From assembly GCF_006491595.2 (NCBI RefSeq), contig NZ_VEVQ02000008.1:62001-126000 (forward strand): a stretch of 64,000 nt of DNA. The letters run 5' to 3'. Numbering within the stretch: position 1 is the stretch's first letter; each line of letters opens with the position of its first letter. The stretch is from Flavobacterium jejuense. GTDB taxonomy: Bacteria; Bacteroidota; Bacteroidia; Flavobacteriales; Flavobacteriaceae. Under the pieces are notes generated by a model. It did no database searches and was not told the DNA's origin. It was given only the letters and a program-made list of their open reading frames with translations. Positions 25,546-34,152 of the stretch are shown here, piece by piece. The position numbers and the translations under genes were made by a program.

Positions 25546-26802
25546 ATGATACAAGCAATAACTCTAAAAAGAAGACAAATAAGTTCAGAACAAATTTTTA
25601 TGCTAACTATGTTCATTGTTAATGCAGGAAATTATGCTTACAATTTATTATTAGGAAGAATGTTAGGGCCAAATGCTTTTGCTGACGCTGCTATCTTAAT
25701 CACTTTTTTACTAGTGTTATCTTTTGTAGGAATGACTTTCCAAATTGTAACAACTAAGTATAGTGTGCTTTTAGAAGGAGATTTGAAAAATAAGTTTATT
25801 AAAACTATTTCTAAAATCTCGATTGCGATTGGGATTTCAATTGGATTGCTTTTTATCATTTTTAGTGAAAATTTACAAATCTTATTGCACACAGAGACGG
25901 ATACGATGTTTCATTTATTTGGAATTGGAATTCCTTTGTACTTTTTAATGAGTGTCAACCGAGGAATCTATCAAGGAGAAAATAAATTAAATTTATTATC
26001 AATCACTTATGTTAGTGAAATGTTTGCTCGCTTATTCATAACGATTACATTGTTCTTTTTTGCTTCAAAATTACCGACTACCATTTTAGTCGCAACAGGA
26101 ATTGCAATATCATTTGTTTTTGGACTAATTCCATTTCAAAAAACTATTTTCAAAAAAGCAACTTTTGAAAATAAAATAAAAGTAGAAACTAAACCAATAG
26201 TTACTTTTTTTGCCCTAACGGCTTTTTACGAGTTAACTCAAATTATTATTAACAATAGCGATGTCATTCTAGTAAAGCATTTTTTTGACAATCAACAAGC
26301 TGGTTTTTATGCATCTTTGGCCTTAATTGGAAGAGTAGTTTATTTTGTAACTTGGATTTTTGTAATGCTTTTATTGCCAAAAGTAATTCAGTTAAAAAAA
26401 GAAGGAAAGAATACCCAACCCATTTTAATGAAATATGTTTCAATAATTGCCTTATTTTCTGCCATAATTGTTTTGGTGACTTACATCATGCCAGAAACGG
26501 TAGTTTATCTTATGTTTGGTGATGATTACCTATCTATTGCTCCTTTATTATGGCAATATGCTTTGGCCACAGCCATTTTTGCAGTAGCAAATGTGTTTGC
26601 ATATTATTTCCTTTCGATAAGTAATTATTTTCCAGTAATCATTTCAGCTTTATTAGGTTGTACGCAAATTGTATTAATTGTTTTTTTTCACAATTCATTA
26701 GAGCAAGTAGTTCATATGCAAACTGTTGCGATGTTGATTCTTTTAGTTTTCCAATTGCTTTATTTCGTTTATCAGAATAAAAAAAGTATTCGTCTACAGT
26801 AA
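25546..26802 (+). CDS. Polysaccharide flippase, MOP superfamily (Wzx/PelG-like)
   Basis: A 418-residue membrane protein with about twelve hydrophobic segments. The N-terminus (NAGNYAYNLLLGRMLGPNAFAD) is typical of polysaccharide-biosynthesis flippases of the MOP group, and the C-terminal half keeps the paired-helix layout with DDYLSIAPLLWQYALAT. Such proteins move lipid-linked or nascent sugars across the inner membrane. The gene is 42 bp after the STAS gene and 85 bp before a GT4 gene; the first LytTR-type repeat for that gene lies in the last codons of this one. The substrate is unknown. Confidence 0.8.
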   Translation: MIQAITLKRRQISSEQIFMLTMFIVNAGNYAYNLLLGRMLGPNAFADAAILITFLLVLSFVGMTFQIVTTKYSVLLEGDLKNKFIKTISKISIAIGISIGLLFIIFSENLQILLHTETDTMFHLFGIGIPLYFLMSVNRGIYQGENKLNLLSITYVSEMFARLFITITLFFFASKLPTTILVATGIAISFVFGLIPFQKTIFKKATFENKIKVETKPIVTFFALTAFYELTQIIINNSDVILVKHFFDNQQAGFYASLALIGRVVYFVTWIFVMLLLPKVIQLKKEGKNTQPILMKYVSIIALFSAIIVLVTYIMPETVVYLMFGDDYLSIAPLLWQYALATAIFAVANVFAYYFLSISNYFPVIISALLGCTQIVLIVFFHNSLEQVVHMQTVAMLILLVFQLLYFVYQNKKSIRLQ

Positions 26803-26855
26803 TTTACTGCTCATCGAAAAACCATTAAAAACCTTTCCACTTCACCCGATATTTG
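26787..26855 (+). promoter_or_regulatory. LytTR-type repeats plus -7 box upstream of the GT4 gene
   Basis: TATTCGTCTA starts at 26787, inside the last codons of the flippase gene, and TGCTCATCGA at 26808, 21 bp later. The box GATATTTG is at 26848-26855, 40 bp after the second repeat. It is the same 8-mer and the same spacing as at the STAS promoter, and both are followed by GTACTA. Confidence 0.65.
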
Positions 26856-26887
26856 TACTATAATACTAACCATAAAAAGACAAAATT

Positions 26888-28096
26888 ATGAAAATCGCAG
26901 TTGTAACAGCATTCCCACCAAGTAAAGTAACCTTAAATGAATACGGATACCATTTAGTAAAAAACTTTGTTCAAAAAGAAGAAGTTTCAGAATTAGTTTT
27001 ACTATGTGATAAAACAGAAGCACCAAAACAACTAGACTTTAATAATAGTGAAAAAGTAACCGTTAACGAATGTTGGTCATTCAATAGTTACAAAACCATT
27101 TTCTCTATTATCAAACAAGCAATCAAAGAAAAACCAGAAACGATTTTATTCAATTTACAATTTGTAAAATTTGGAGATAAAAAAATTCCAGCCGCATTAG
27201 GACTATTATTACCAATGATTTTAAGACTGCTAGGATTCAAAACAATGGTTTTAATGCATAATATTTTAGAGCAAGTAGATTTAGAAAGTGCTGGATTTAC
27301 TTCTAACAAAATAGCTCAAAAAGTTTATAATTTTATTGGAACAACTTTAACAAAGTGTATTTTAAAAGCGAATAGAGTTTCGGTTACCATTAACAAATAT
27401 GTTGATGTTTTAAATGCAAAATACAAAACAAAAAATGTCGTTTTAATTCCTCATGGAACATTTGAATCTGTCAAAGAAGTTAACTTTAATTTACCAGCAG
27501 GACCAAAGAAAATCATGGCATTTGGAAAATTTGGAACTTATAAAAAAGTTGAAATTTTAATTGAAGCTATTATTGAAATTAGAAAAAACAATAAAGAAGC
27601 CATCGAAGTGGTTATTGCTGGGACCGATAGTCCAAATACACCAGGATATTTGCAATCTGTAAAAGAGAAATATGCTCATGTAGAAGGAATAACATTTACA
27701 GGTTATGTAGAAGAGAATGATGTAGAAAGAATCTTTACTGAAAGTGCGATTGTAGCATTTCCTTACACTTCAACAACAGGAAGTTCTGGAGTTTTACATC
27801 AAGCAGGAAGTTATGGAAAAGCAGTTGTAATGCCAGATTTAGGAGATTTAGCTTTGTTAGTAGAAGAAGAAGGCTATAAAGGAGAGTTTTTCAATCCTAC
27901 AAGTAGTACTTCATTAGCAAAAGCGATTGCAACCATTTTAGAAGATGAAAATTATAGAAAGAAAATAGCCAAAACAAATTTTCAAGCAGCAAGTGCTTTG
28001 TCAATGGATAAAATTGTGGACTTATATTTAAATGAGTTTCATCAGATAAAAGCTCAAAATGCTATTGAAAAAGACAGTTTAGTTGAATACATTTAA
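26888..28096 (+). CDS. Glycosyltransferase family 4 protein
   Basis: A 402-residue GT-B fold enzyme. The N-terminal AVVTAFPPSKVTLNEYGYHL is a typical GT4 start, the acceptor half holds LLMILRLLGFKTMVLMHN-like sequence, and the C-terminal donor half shows FGKFGTYKKVEILIEAI, ITFTGYVEENDVERIF and FPYTSTTGSSGVLHQAGSYG (E/G-rich nucleotide-sugar site). It would add a sugar from a nucleotide donor to a growing polysaccharide in the cytoplasm. It has its own LytTR-type promoter and lies next to the flippase, so a role in matrix polysaccharide synthesis is likely. The linkage made cannot be predicted. Confidence 0.85.
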   Translation: MKIAVVTAFPPSKVTLNEYGYHLVKNFVQKEEVSELVLLCDKTEAPKQLDFNNSEKVTVNECWSFNSYKTIFSIIKQAIKEKPETILFNLQFVKFGDKKIPAALGLLLPMILRLLGFKTMVLMHNILEQVDLESAGFTSNKIAQKVYNFIGTTLTKCILKANRVSVTINKYVDVLNAKYKTKNVVLIPHGTFESVKEVNFNLPAGPKKIMAFGKFGTYKKVEILIEAIIEIRKNNKEAIEVVIAGTDSPNTPGYLQSVKEKYAHVEGITFTGYVEENDVERIFTESAIVAFPYTSTTGSSGVLHQAGSYGKAVVMPDLGDLALLVEEEGYKGEFFNPTSSTSLAKAIATILEDENYRKKIAKTNFQAASALSMDKIVDLYLNEFHQIKAQNAIEKDSLVEYI

Positions 28097-28098
28097 TA

Positions 28099-29652
28099 TT
28101 AGTAAGAAATATAAGAAAATGAAGGTTTTTGTCTTCCTTCAACATCGATAAATCCAAACTGTTTTTGTTTGTTTTTTATCCAAGGCCATTTCCCGGCAAC
28201 ACCATTTGGCACTTTTGGGAAATCATATAAAGTCCATGATACAAATGCAAGTTGTTTTTCTTTAAAAATAGCTTGCATTTTTTTATGATATTCCGCTTGA
28301 TCTTCTTTTGAATTTCCATTCCAACTCCAAAAACCTTTGTTAGATGACATTCCAAATTCTTGTACAACCAAAGGTTTGTTTGTTGCTTTTTCTAAAATAG
28401 CCAATTTGTCTTTAAAAAGCAATATGTCTTCGTAGTAATGATAAGAAACAAAATCGACTTCATCTTTTAATATTTCACCAGCTTTTATAGAAGAATAGCC
28501 AATAGTCACCAAATGATTAGGAGCTGCTTTTTTTACAACTTCAATCATTTCAGAGAGCCAAGGTTTCACATTTTGAATGCCTCGAGATTCGAAATCTAAA
28601 TCGGGTTCGTTTTTGATGTCCCAAGCAATAATATTGTCAAAATTTTTACAACTTGAAACTACTGTTTCAGCATGTCTCTGTGTCAATGTCCAATTTGAAA
28701 CGGAATAATCTCCGTAAAAATCAAAAAGGGTTATAATGACAGCTAATTTTTTAGTTTTGGCCAATTCTAAAACTTGTTTCAATTTTTCTATTTTTTCAGT
28801 TTTAACTTCTGCTTTTCCAAAATCTTCATAAGGTACAAATATTCGAATGGTGTTTAGTTTGGCTTTGCTAATTATATCAAAATCGGTTGCAATAGTATCC
28901 AGATTAAATAAATCTCCATACATATCCCAAGCGGAATTTTTAGGATAATAATTGATGCCTTTTATAACGAAAGGTTTGTTGTTTTTTAAGATTTGATTTC
29001 CTTTTACAGTAAATGTTTTTTCATTTGTGTTTGCTTGAAGGGTATCAGCTACTTTAGCCATTCTTTCGCAATGACGAATTCTCCAAAAACCATCTTCTAA
29101 TAACATCAAAACTTTATAAGTAGCAGTGTCTTTAACAGAAGTAACTAATTTTTTATCTTGATAAATATTCTGAAATTCAATGACATTTTCATCGGTAAAA
29201 ACAACTAATTGTCCGTCTTCGCTATAAAATTCTAATTTAGGATTGTGTGTAAGAGTTGTGCTTTCAATCGATATTTTATTAGCTTTATTCTGTTGGATTA
29301 TTGTGTCTAAAATTTTTCTAGGGTTTTCAGTAAAATAATCAGCAATTCCTTCTGAAGTATTCGTTTTTAAAGCATTATTTTTAATATACCATGAAAATAA
29401 ATAGTGTTTTTCTAATGTGGCTAAAGTCTGTTTTTCCATTGCTCTTCCAGGATTTTCTAGGCTTTCCCAACTGACTTTTGGTAAGTATGTATTTATGGTC
29501 ATTTTATCTAAATGCAACATTGTACTTCTATCTGCTCCTTCGTTTAAATAAGCCAAAATACTTGTAATAGCATACAATACTAAAATATTGAGTGCAATAA
29601 ATGATGCTAGTAAAAAAACGCGATAATTATTTTTATTATTTATTAGAGACAT
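28099..29652 (-). CDS. Membrane-anchored GH5-like glycoside hydrolase
   Basis: A 517-residue protein. An N-terminal hydrophobic segment (VFLLASFIALNILVLYAITSILAY) anchors it, with the enzyme on the outside. The C-terminal TIM barrel (about 220-510) has the clan A acid/base Glu349 in IKNEPDLD and nucleophile Glu432 in VVQEFGMS, 83 residues apart, as in GH5-type retaining enzymes. The N-terminal 200 residues are not recognised. Glycosidases of this kind in matrix loci trim or release the polymer. It is the last gene of a leftward operon and overlaps the gene before it by 17 bp. The exact GH family is uncertain. Confidence 0.75.
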   Translation of the reverse strand: MSLINNKNNYRVFLLASFIALNILVLYAITSILAYLNEGADRSTMLHLDKMTINTYLPKVSWESLENPGRAMEKQTLATLEKHYLFSWYIKNNALKTNTSEGIADYFTENPRKILDTIIQQNKANKISIESTTLTHNPKLEFYSEDGQLVVFTDENVIEFQNIYQDKKLVTSVKDTATYKVLMLLEDGFWRIRHCERMAKVADTLQANTNEKTFTVKGNQILKNNKPFVIKGINYYPKNSAWDMYGDLFNLDTIATDFDIISKAKLNTIRIFVPYEDFGKAEVKTEKIEKLKQVLELAKTKKLAVIITLFDFYGDYSVSNWTLTQRHAETVVSSCKNFDNIIAWDIKNEPDLDFESRGIQNVKPWLSEMIEVVKKAAPNHLVTIGYSSIKAGEILKDEVDFVSYHYYEDILLFKDKLAILEKATNKPLVVQEFGMSSNKGFWSWNGNSKEDQAEYHKKMQAIFKEKQLAFVSWTLYDFPKVPNGVAGKWPWIKNKQKQFGFIDVEGRQKPSFSYISY

Positions 29653-30877
29653 TTTTTTCTGCTTTTTTTATAGTTTTCCCAAGGGTTTCAATTTCAAAAC
29701 TGTATTTCTTTTCTTTGTAAAATTCAGGAGACAGATAGAAGGTAGCTTTTCCTCTGTTGCTGTCTTCAATTATTGTTTCAACTAAAGTGTCGTTGTGATA
29801 TATTCTTAGCGTTACTTTGATTCCATCGGGAACAATTTGGTTCATGAAACTTTTTATTGGACCAACAGAGATGGTTCGATTGTCTTTTGAAAAAGAATAA
29901 GCAATAGTAGGATTTATGGATTTATAATTAATCTGAATACTATTACTTTTGCTAATTCCATTCACATACGCTTTTACGATGTAGCTGTTTTCTTTTTCTG
30001 GATGTAAAATTTGACCAGTTGCAATGCCTTCAATCGTTGTTCCAAATGTTTTTAGAAGAACATTTTCTTTGTTTTTAATGATAAAGGTAACCATGGTTCC
30101 ATCGCTAACCGTATTTCCAAATTTATCTTTTAAAATAGAAGTAGTTAATCTTGTGATTTGGTTTCCATCGGCAAATTCGTGATTTCTTTTGTATGCAATG
30201 GTAAAGTCTGTAGCAATTGAAGGATAAATTACAGCGTCAAATTCTTTTGTAATGGCTTCATTACAGCTGGCAGAAATTAAAACACCACCTGATTTTGTGG
30301 GAGCATAAATGTTTTTCCAAGCAATGAAATCTTTTGTTTTTTCATTATCGGTTGCAATAGTATTCAAAAATTGATGTTTGATAGCAACTTCAGTATTAGT
30401 AAATTTGGGATTGTCAAAGTTATCCGTTGGAATGGTAACAAACATGGTAAAATGACCATCTCCAACTAAAGTACTAGGTGGTCCAAGATAGGATTCAAGA
30501 TTGGTTTTAGTTTCGTCATTTGGTATGATTTGAAAGTTTCCTTTTGCTTTTTCATCGTTATTTTCTATCAAAAACCAAGAAACTAAGCTTGTTTTATTAT
30601 AATAATTTTTAGGTAAATTAAATTGAATGATATCTTTTTTCAAAATACCATCAAGCAATGTTCTTCCAAAAGAATGAATGATGTAAAGTTGTGGTTTGTT
30701 TTCGAAACTTCCTTTAAATTCTATTGCAATAGGTTTTCCAGCAACAAAGTTTTCTTGAGTGGTTATGTAAGAAAGAGTATTTTTAGTAATCGACTTTTTA
30801 TCCAATAAAGTGACAGAAAGCAAAACCAAAGCGATGCTTACCAATATAATAATGATATGTAGTTTTCGTTTCATCAT
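29636..30877 (-). CDS. Exported protein with Ig-like strands, matrix operon
   Basis: A 413-residue protein not recognised by name. It has an N-terminal membrane segment (IIIILVSIALVLLSVTLL) and is otherwise beta-rich. Segments such as RLTTSILKDKFGNTVSDGTMVTF followed by IEGIATGQI resemble invasin/Big-1-type Ig-like domains. It is probably anchored in the inner membrane and faces the periplasm. It overlaps the upstream large membrane protein by 4 bp and the downstream glycosidase by 17 bp, so the three are tightly coupled and probably act together on the same polymer. Confidence 0.55.
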   Translation of the reverse strand: MMKRKLHIIIILVSIALVLLSVTLLDKKSITKNTLSYITTQENFVAGKPIAIEFKGSFENKPQLYIIHSFGRTLLDGILKKDIIQFNLPKNYYNKTSLVSWFLIENNDEKAKGNFQIIPNDETKTNLESYLGPPSTLVGDGHFTMFVTIPTDNFDNPKFTNTEVAIKHQFLNTIATDNEKTKDFIAWKNIYAPTKSGGVLISASCNEAITKEFDAVIYPSIATDFTIAYKRNHEFADGNQITRLTTSILKDKFGNTVSDGTMVTFIIKNKENVLLKTFGTTIEGIATGQILHPEKENSYIVKAYVNGISKSNSIQINYKSINPTIAYSFSKDNRTISVGPIKSFMNQIVPDGIKVTLRIYHNDTLVETIIEDSNRGKATFYLSPEFYKEKKYSFEIETLGKTIKKAEKNVSNK

Positions 30878-33800
30878 TTTGGATTACCAATATAATTATT
30901 CATCTCGATTTTTATATAGCTAAAACCTTTTCCGTTCACTTTTTGCAATTGTTCTTCTTCCTCGTTTGTTTTTCGAGTTTTAATAACATCTCGTGCAATA
31001 GCTTCATTTGAAATACCATTTACAAAACAATTTTCTGTTGAATATTTTATGCTTTTTAAAGTAGTAAGATCTAAAAAGAAATACTTGAAATATTGTTTTC
31101 GTTGAATGCGAACCCCTTCTTTGATGAATTTATGATCGACAAAAATCAATTCTTTTTTAGCATTATAATAAGAGATCAATACTTCTGGAACAGTAACTTC
31201 TTGAATACCATAGTTGAACAAAGTTCCTTTTAGTTCTGTGTCAGAAATAACTAAATCGGCTAAAGCTACCGAAGTGTATAAATCACTAATTGCGACATTT
31301 CCTGCACTTTGAATGTCAAAAGTGACGGGTTTATTCTCAAAATACTTATCGGTAAACTCATCTGGATTAAAATTGGTTGGTTTTACATCATCTGGTTTTA
31401 ACCAGGCAATATCTTCAAAATTTACTTTAAAACTAGTAGTTTCTTTTGGCATTAATTTATGTTTAATGACATATTTCGCATTATGAGTAGCTAAAGTTTT
31501 ATCTTTTTCATCATATAAAGTCGCTTTCAAAACTACATCCGCAGGGACATTATCAATGTTTTGCACTTCACCAATAATCATGTATTTTTTATCAAAATAA
31601 ATCAAGTTGGCTTTAGTAATTTCCAAATCAGGTTGACGTAAAATATCATCATGATAGGTTTGTTGGGTTGAAATTTTTCTTCGTCCTTGTTTATAATAGG
31701 AATTGATGTTGGTCGCAATAAACTCATCTGGTGGCAAATCGGTATCTTTCTTTTCAGGAACGATATACCATTTTCCTTTAATTTTTTCTACTTCGTGTGT
31801 GTATGTTTTTTCTATAATTTCGAGAGGTGTAATCCATTTGGTTTTGGCAATAATTCTAGCTTTGTTCTTTGAATTGTTTGTAATAGTAGTTTCAATAGCA
31901 TCTAATTTCCCATACGAATTTAAAATACCGTCTGAAACCGAAATTTCAAGCATAAACTGTGAAAGTGGATATTCCTTATCTGGAATAACATAAGAATATG
32001 CTTTTTCGTAATATTTAAAATCGAGCGCATCATAATAGGATTTCACCACATTTTCCGGACTTATTTGAGTAGCGTTTTTAATGTAAATGAAGTAAATTCC
32101 AATGCCAAAAATGATGAGGACAAATACAGTCCAAATATGTAATAATTTAATCATCCAACTTTTAAAACCAGTGTAAGCCACACCATGATTTAAAAAGGCA
32201 GGTTTGTCGAGTACTTTTATCTTTAATGCTTGAAACCAAATCATTTGAATGTTTAAAATAAAAGCAATCAGAACAGTTAATAGAGGAATGATGCCCCACA
32301 TTAATTTTAGTACTATGGAAACTTCGTCTTTCGGAAGAATTTTAGATAAAGGTTGCACATTGAGTTTCTCCCAAACCATAATACCATTTTCCAATTGAGT
32401 CAAACGATGCCAACCGCAGAAATAGAGTATTGGATCATAAAATTTATCATTAGAAAACACATATTTTAAATTGTATTTTTCTGGAACGGTTAAAAATTGC
32501 TGTAAAGAACCAATGCCTTCTATACCTCTAAATTTTGAATTTTCTAAACGTTCTACAGCTCTTGTCGTCAATTCTGGTAGCCTTCTTGCCGAATGATAAT
32601 TGCCATCAACTGTCATGGCTTTGGTTTGTGTAGAAAGAAATGCCATTTGGTCACCAAAACCTAAAGGCAAAAACCGCCATTGGTCATGTTGGTCTTGATT
32701 TAGGAAATTCACTATTGGTAAAAAGTTGATTTTAGCAGGTTGCAAAGGTCTAAAGTAACCTAGTGTAATAGTGAAAACAGCAAATAATAGAAAGCATCCT
32801 GCAAATAAACCTCCTAAAACACGATGATATACAGTTCCAAATTTGGTTTGTATGGCTGTTTTTAAATCACCTTCAACCAATCGATACACAAATTCACCAA
32901 AAATAGGCAAACTCATAATGGAAGCCCAAAGTGTAAATCTATCTAGAGTCAAGATGTTAAAAGCAGTTTCTCCTAATAGTTTTAGAGGAATAGGAGTTGT
33001 GCCACCTGTTCCTAAAATAGTTAATAAGGTAATAGAAAGACCAAAGAAAATATAGCGTTTTGAATAATAACGATAAAAAATGTAAGGTAAAATGAAGAGT
33101 AAAATGCCCCAAGGAATTAAGAAAAACATCAATCCAGAAGAAGTGACTTCTAAAAAGTTATCGCGACTTCCATGTGGAATAGGTACTTGTGTTATCGGAT
33201 TGGCTTTGGAATTAATCCAATAGGGTAAAATACAAAATACAATTAAAAAAACGGCTGAACCGCAAAAGAGAACAATTCGTTTAAATAATGACAAAAAACT
33301 TTTAAAGAAAATTATGAAAGTGATTTCTTTGTTCGAATTGACTCTTTCTCTTGAAACGTCCATAATCACCATCCCTATTAGAGGAGAAATGAAGAAAACC
33401 ATTCCAAACAATGGAGTAACATGATGCGAACAAACTGTAACAGCAATTAAAGACAAGGATGTAAAAAAATATTTCCATTTACCTGTCTTTATATAGAGAT
33501 ATATTTCTGGCATCGCATGCATCAAAACGGAAACTCCTATGATGCTAGGCAATTGACCAAATATATGAAGTGTTTCTACAAAGGAGGAAGAAATTATAGC
33601 AACAATAGATGCATAGCCTGCAACAGTTCGATTACCAGTAATTAAAACAGCATATCTAAAACTTCCTGTTACAAAGAGAATAATTCCAATAATAGCAACT
33701 GTAAACATACCAAATTTTAATCCACCAATATAGGATAGTATTCCAATAGCTTGATGTACTAAAGGTGGATAACCCATTACAGTAAAGCCTGTGTACCAAC

Positions 33801-33963
33801 TATAATTCCATGGTTCAAACCAACTATTGGCATAATGATTCCCAAAAAACATATGAATTAAAGCATCATAAGTATTTTCAATAGTAAAGAAAATAGCACT
33901 TCCATGGAAGGTTAATCCAAAGAGCAAAGCAACAATTAAATATTTATTAGATGTTTCTTTCAA
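30874..33963 (-). CDS. Large polytopic membrane protein, PTPS-related/GT-C-like
   Basis: A 1029-residue inner-membrane protein. Residues 1-560 hold roughly a dozen hydrophobic segments (for example LFGLTFHGSAIFFTIENTYD with Asp/Glu-rich first loop, and HVTPLFGMVFFISPLIGMVIM), resembling the 6-pyruvoyl-tetrahydropterin synthase-related membrane family (PF10131), which looks like a GT-C glycosyltransferase scaffold. After another helix near 610 there is a periplasmic region, including an FxLYD-like part (MIIGEVQNIDNVPADVVLKA) and a second beta domain. It is the first gene of the leftward operon. A polymerase or sugar-transfer role is an inference from layout and context. Confidence 0.6.
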   Translation of the reverse strand: MKETSNKYLIVALLFGLTFHGSAIFFTIENTYDALIHMFFGNHYANSWFEPWNYSWYTGFTVMGYPPLVHQAIGILSYIGGLKFGMFTVAIIGIILFVTGSFRYAVLITGNRTVAGYASIVAIISSSFVETLHIFGQLPSIIGVSVLMHAMPEIYLYIKTGKWKYFFTSLSLIAVTVCSHHVTPLFGMVFFISPLIGMVIMDVSRERVNSNKEITFIIFFKSFLSLFKRIVLFCGSAVFLIVFCILPYWINSKANPITQVPIPHGSRDNFLEVTSSGLMFFLIPWGILLFILPYIFYRYYSKRYIFFGLSITLLTILGTGGTTPIPLKLLGETAFNILTLDRFTLWASIMSLPIFGEFVYRLVEGDLKTAIQTKFGTVYHRVLGGLFAGCFLLFAVFTITLGYFRPLQPAKINFLPIVNFLNQDQHDQWRFLPLGFGDQMAFLSTQTKAMTVDGNYHSARRLPELTTRAVERLENSKFRGIEGIGSLQQFLTVPEKYNLKYVFSNDKFYDPILYFCGWHRLTQLENGIMVWEKLNVQPLSKILPKDEVSIVLKLMWGIIPLLTVLIAFILNIQMIWFQALKIKVLDKPAFLNHGVAYTGFKSWMIKLLHIWTVFVLIIFGIGIYFIYIKNATQISPENVVKSYYDALDFKYYEKAYSYVIPDKEYPLSQFMLEISVSDGILNSYGKLDAIETTITNNSKNKARIIAKTKWITPLEIIEKTYTHEVEKIKGKWYIVPEKKDTDLPPDEFIATNINSYYKQGRRKISTQQTYHDDILRQPDLEITKANLIYFDKKYMIIGEVQNIDNVPADVVLKATLYDEKDKTLATHNAKYVIKHKLMPKETTSFKVNFEDIAWLKPDDVKPTNFNPDEFTDKYFENKPVTFDIQSAGNVAISDLYTSVALADLVISDTELKGTLFNYGIQEVTVPEVLISYYNAKKELIFVDHKFIKEGVRIQRKQYFKYFFLDLTTLKSIKYSTENCFVNGISNEAIARDVIKTRKTNEEEEQLQKVNGKGFSYIKIEMNNYIGNPK

Positions 33964-34044
33964 TTAAGGTTTTAATTTCTTTAGTAAGGTAAAGATAATA
34001 ATAAAGATAATATCGATAATTTTTTACTATCTCAAGAAATAGTT

Positions 34045-34112
34045 CATTCGTCTATAGGAAATTTCCATTCGTCTAAAACTAAGTCTTTCACTTTCAGTTA
34101 TATCTATCTTTG
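34045..34112 (+). promoter_or_regulatory. LytTR-type repeats plus -7 box upstream of the receiver-GT2 gene
   Basis: Two identical repeats, CATTCGTCTA, start at 34045 and 34066, exactly 21 bp apart. A perfect box TATCTTTG is at 34105-34112, 39 bp after the second. It is the cleanest of the six sites and lies in the divergent region before the leftward membrane-protein operon, which starts at 33963. Confidence 0.75.
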
Positions 34113-34152
34113 AATCAAATAAAAAGACAATTAATTTTAAAACTACCCCAAT

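Noticed and set aside
34013..34043. LytTR-like unit on the minus strand before the 33963 operon (AAATTATCGA).
   Set aside because: The partner 21 bp away matches only 4 of 10 positions and no TAnnTTTG box lies 39-40 bp downstream, so control of the leftward operon by this route is not supported.
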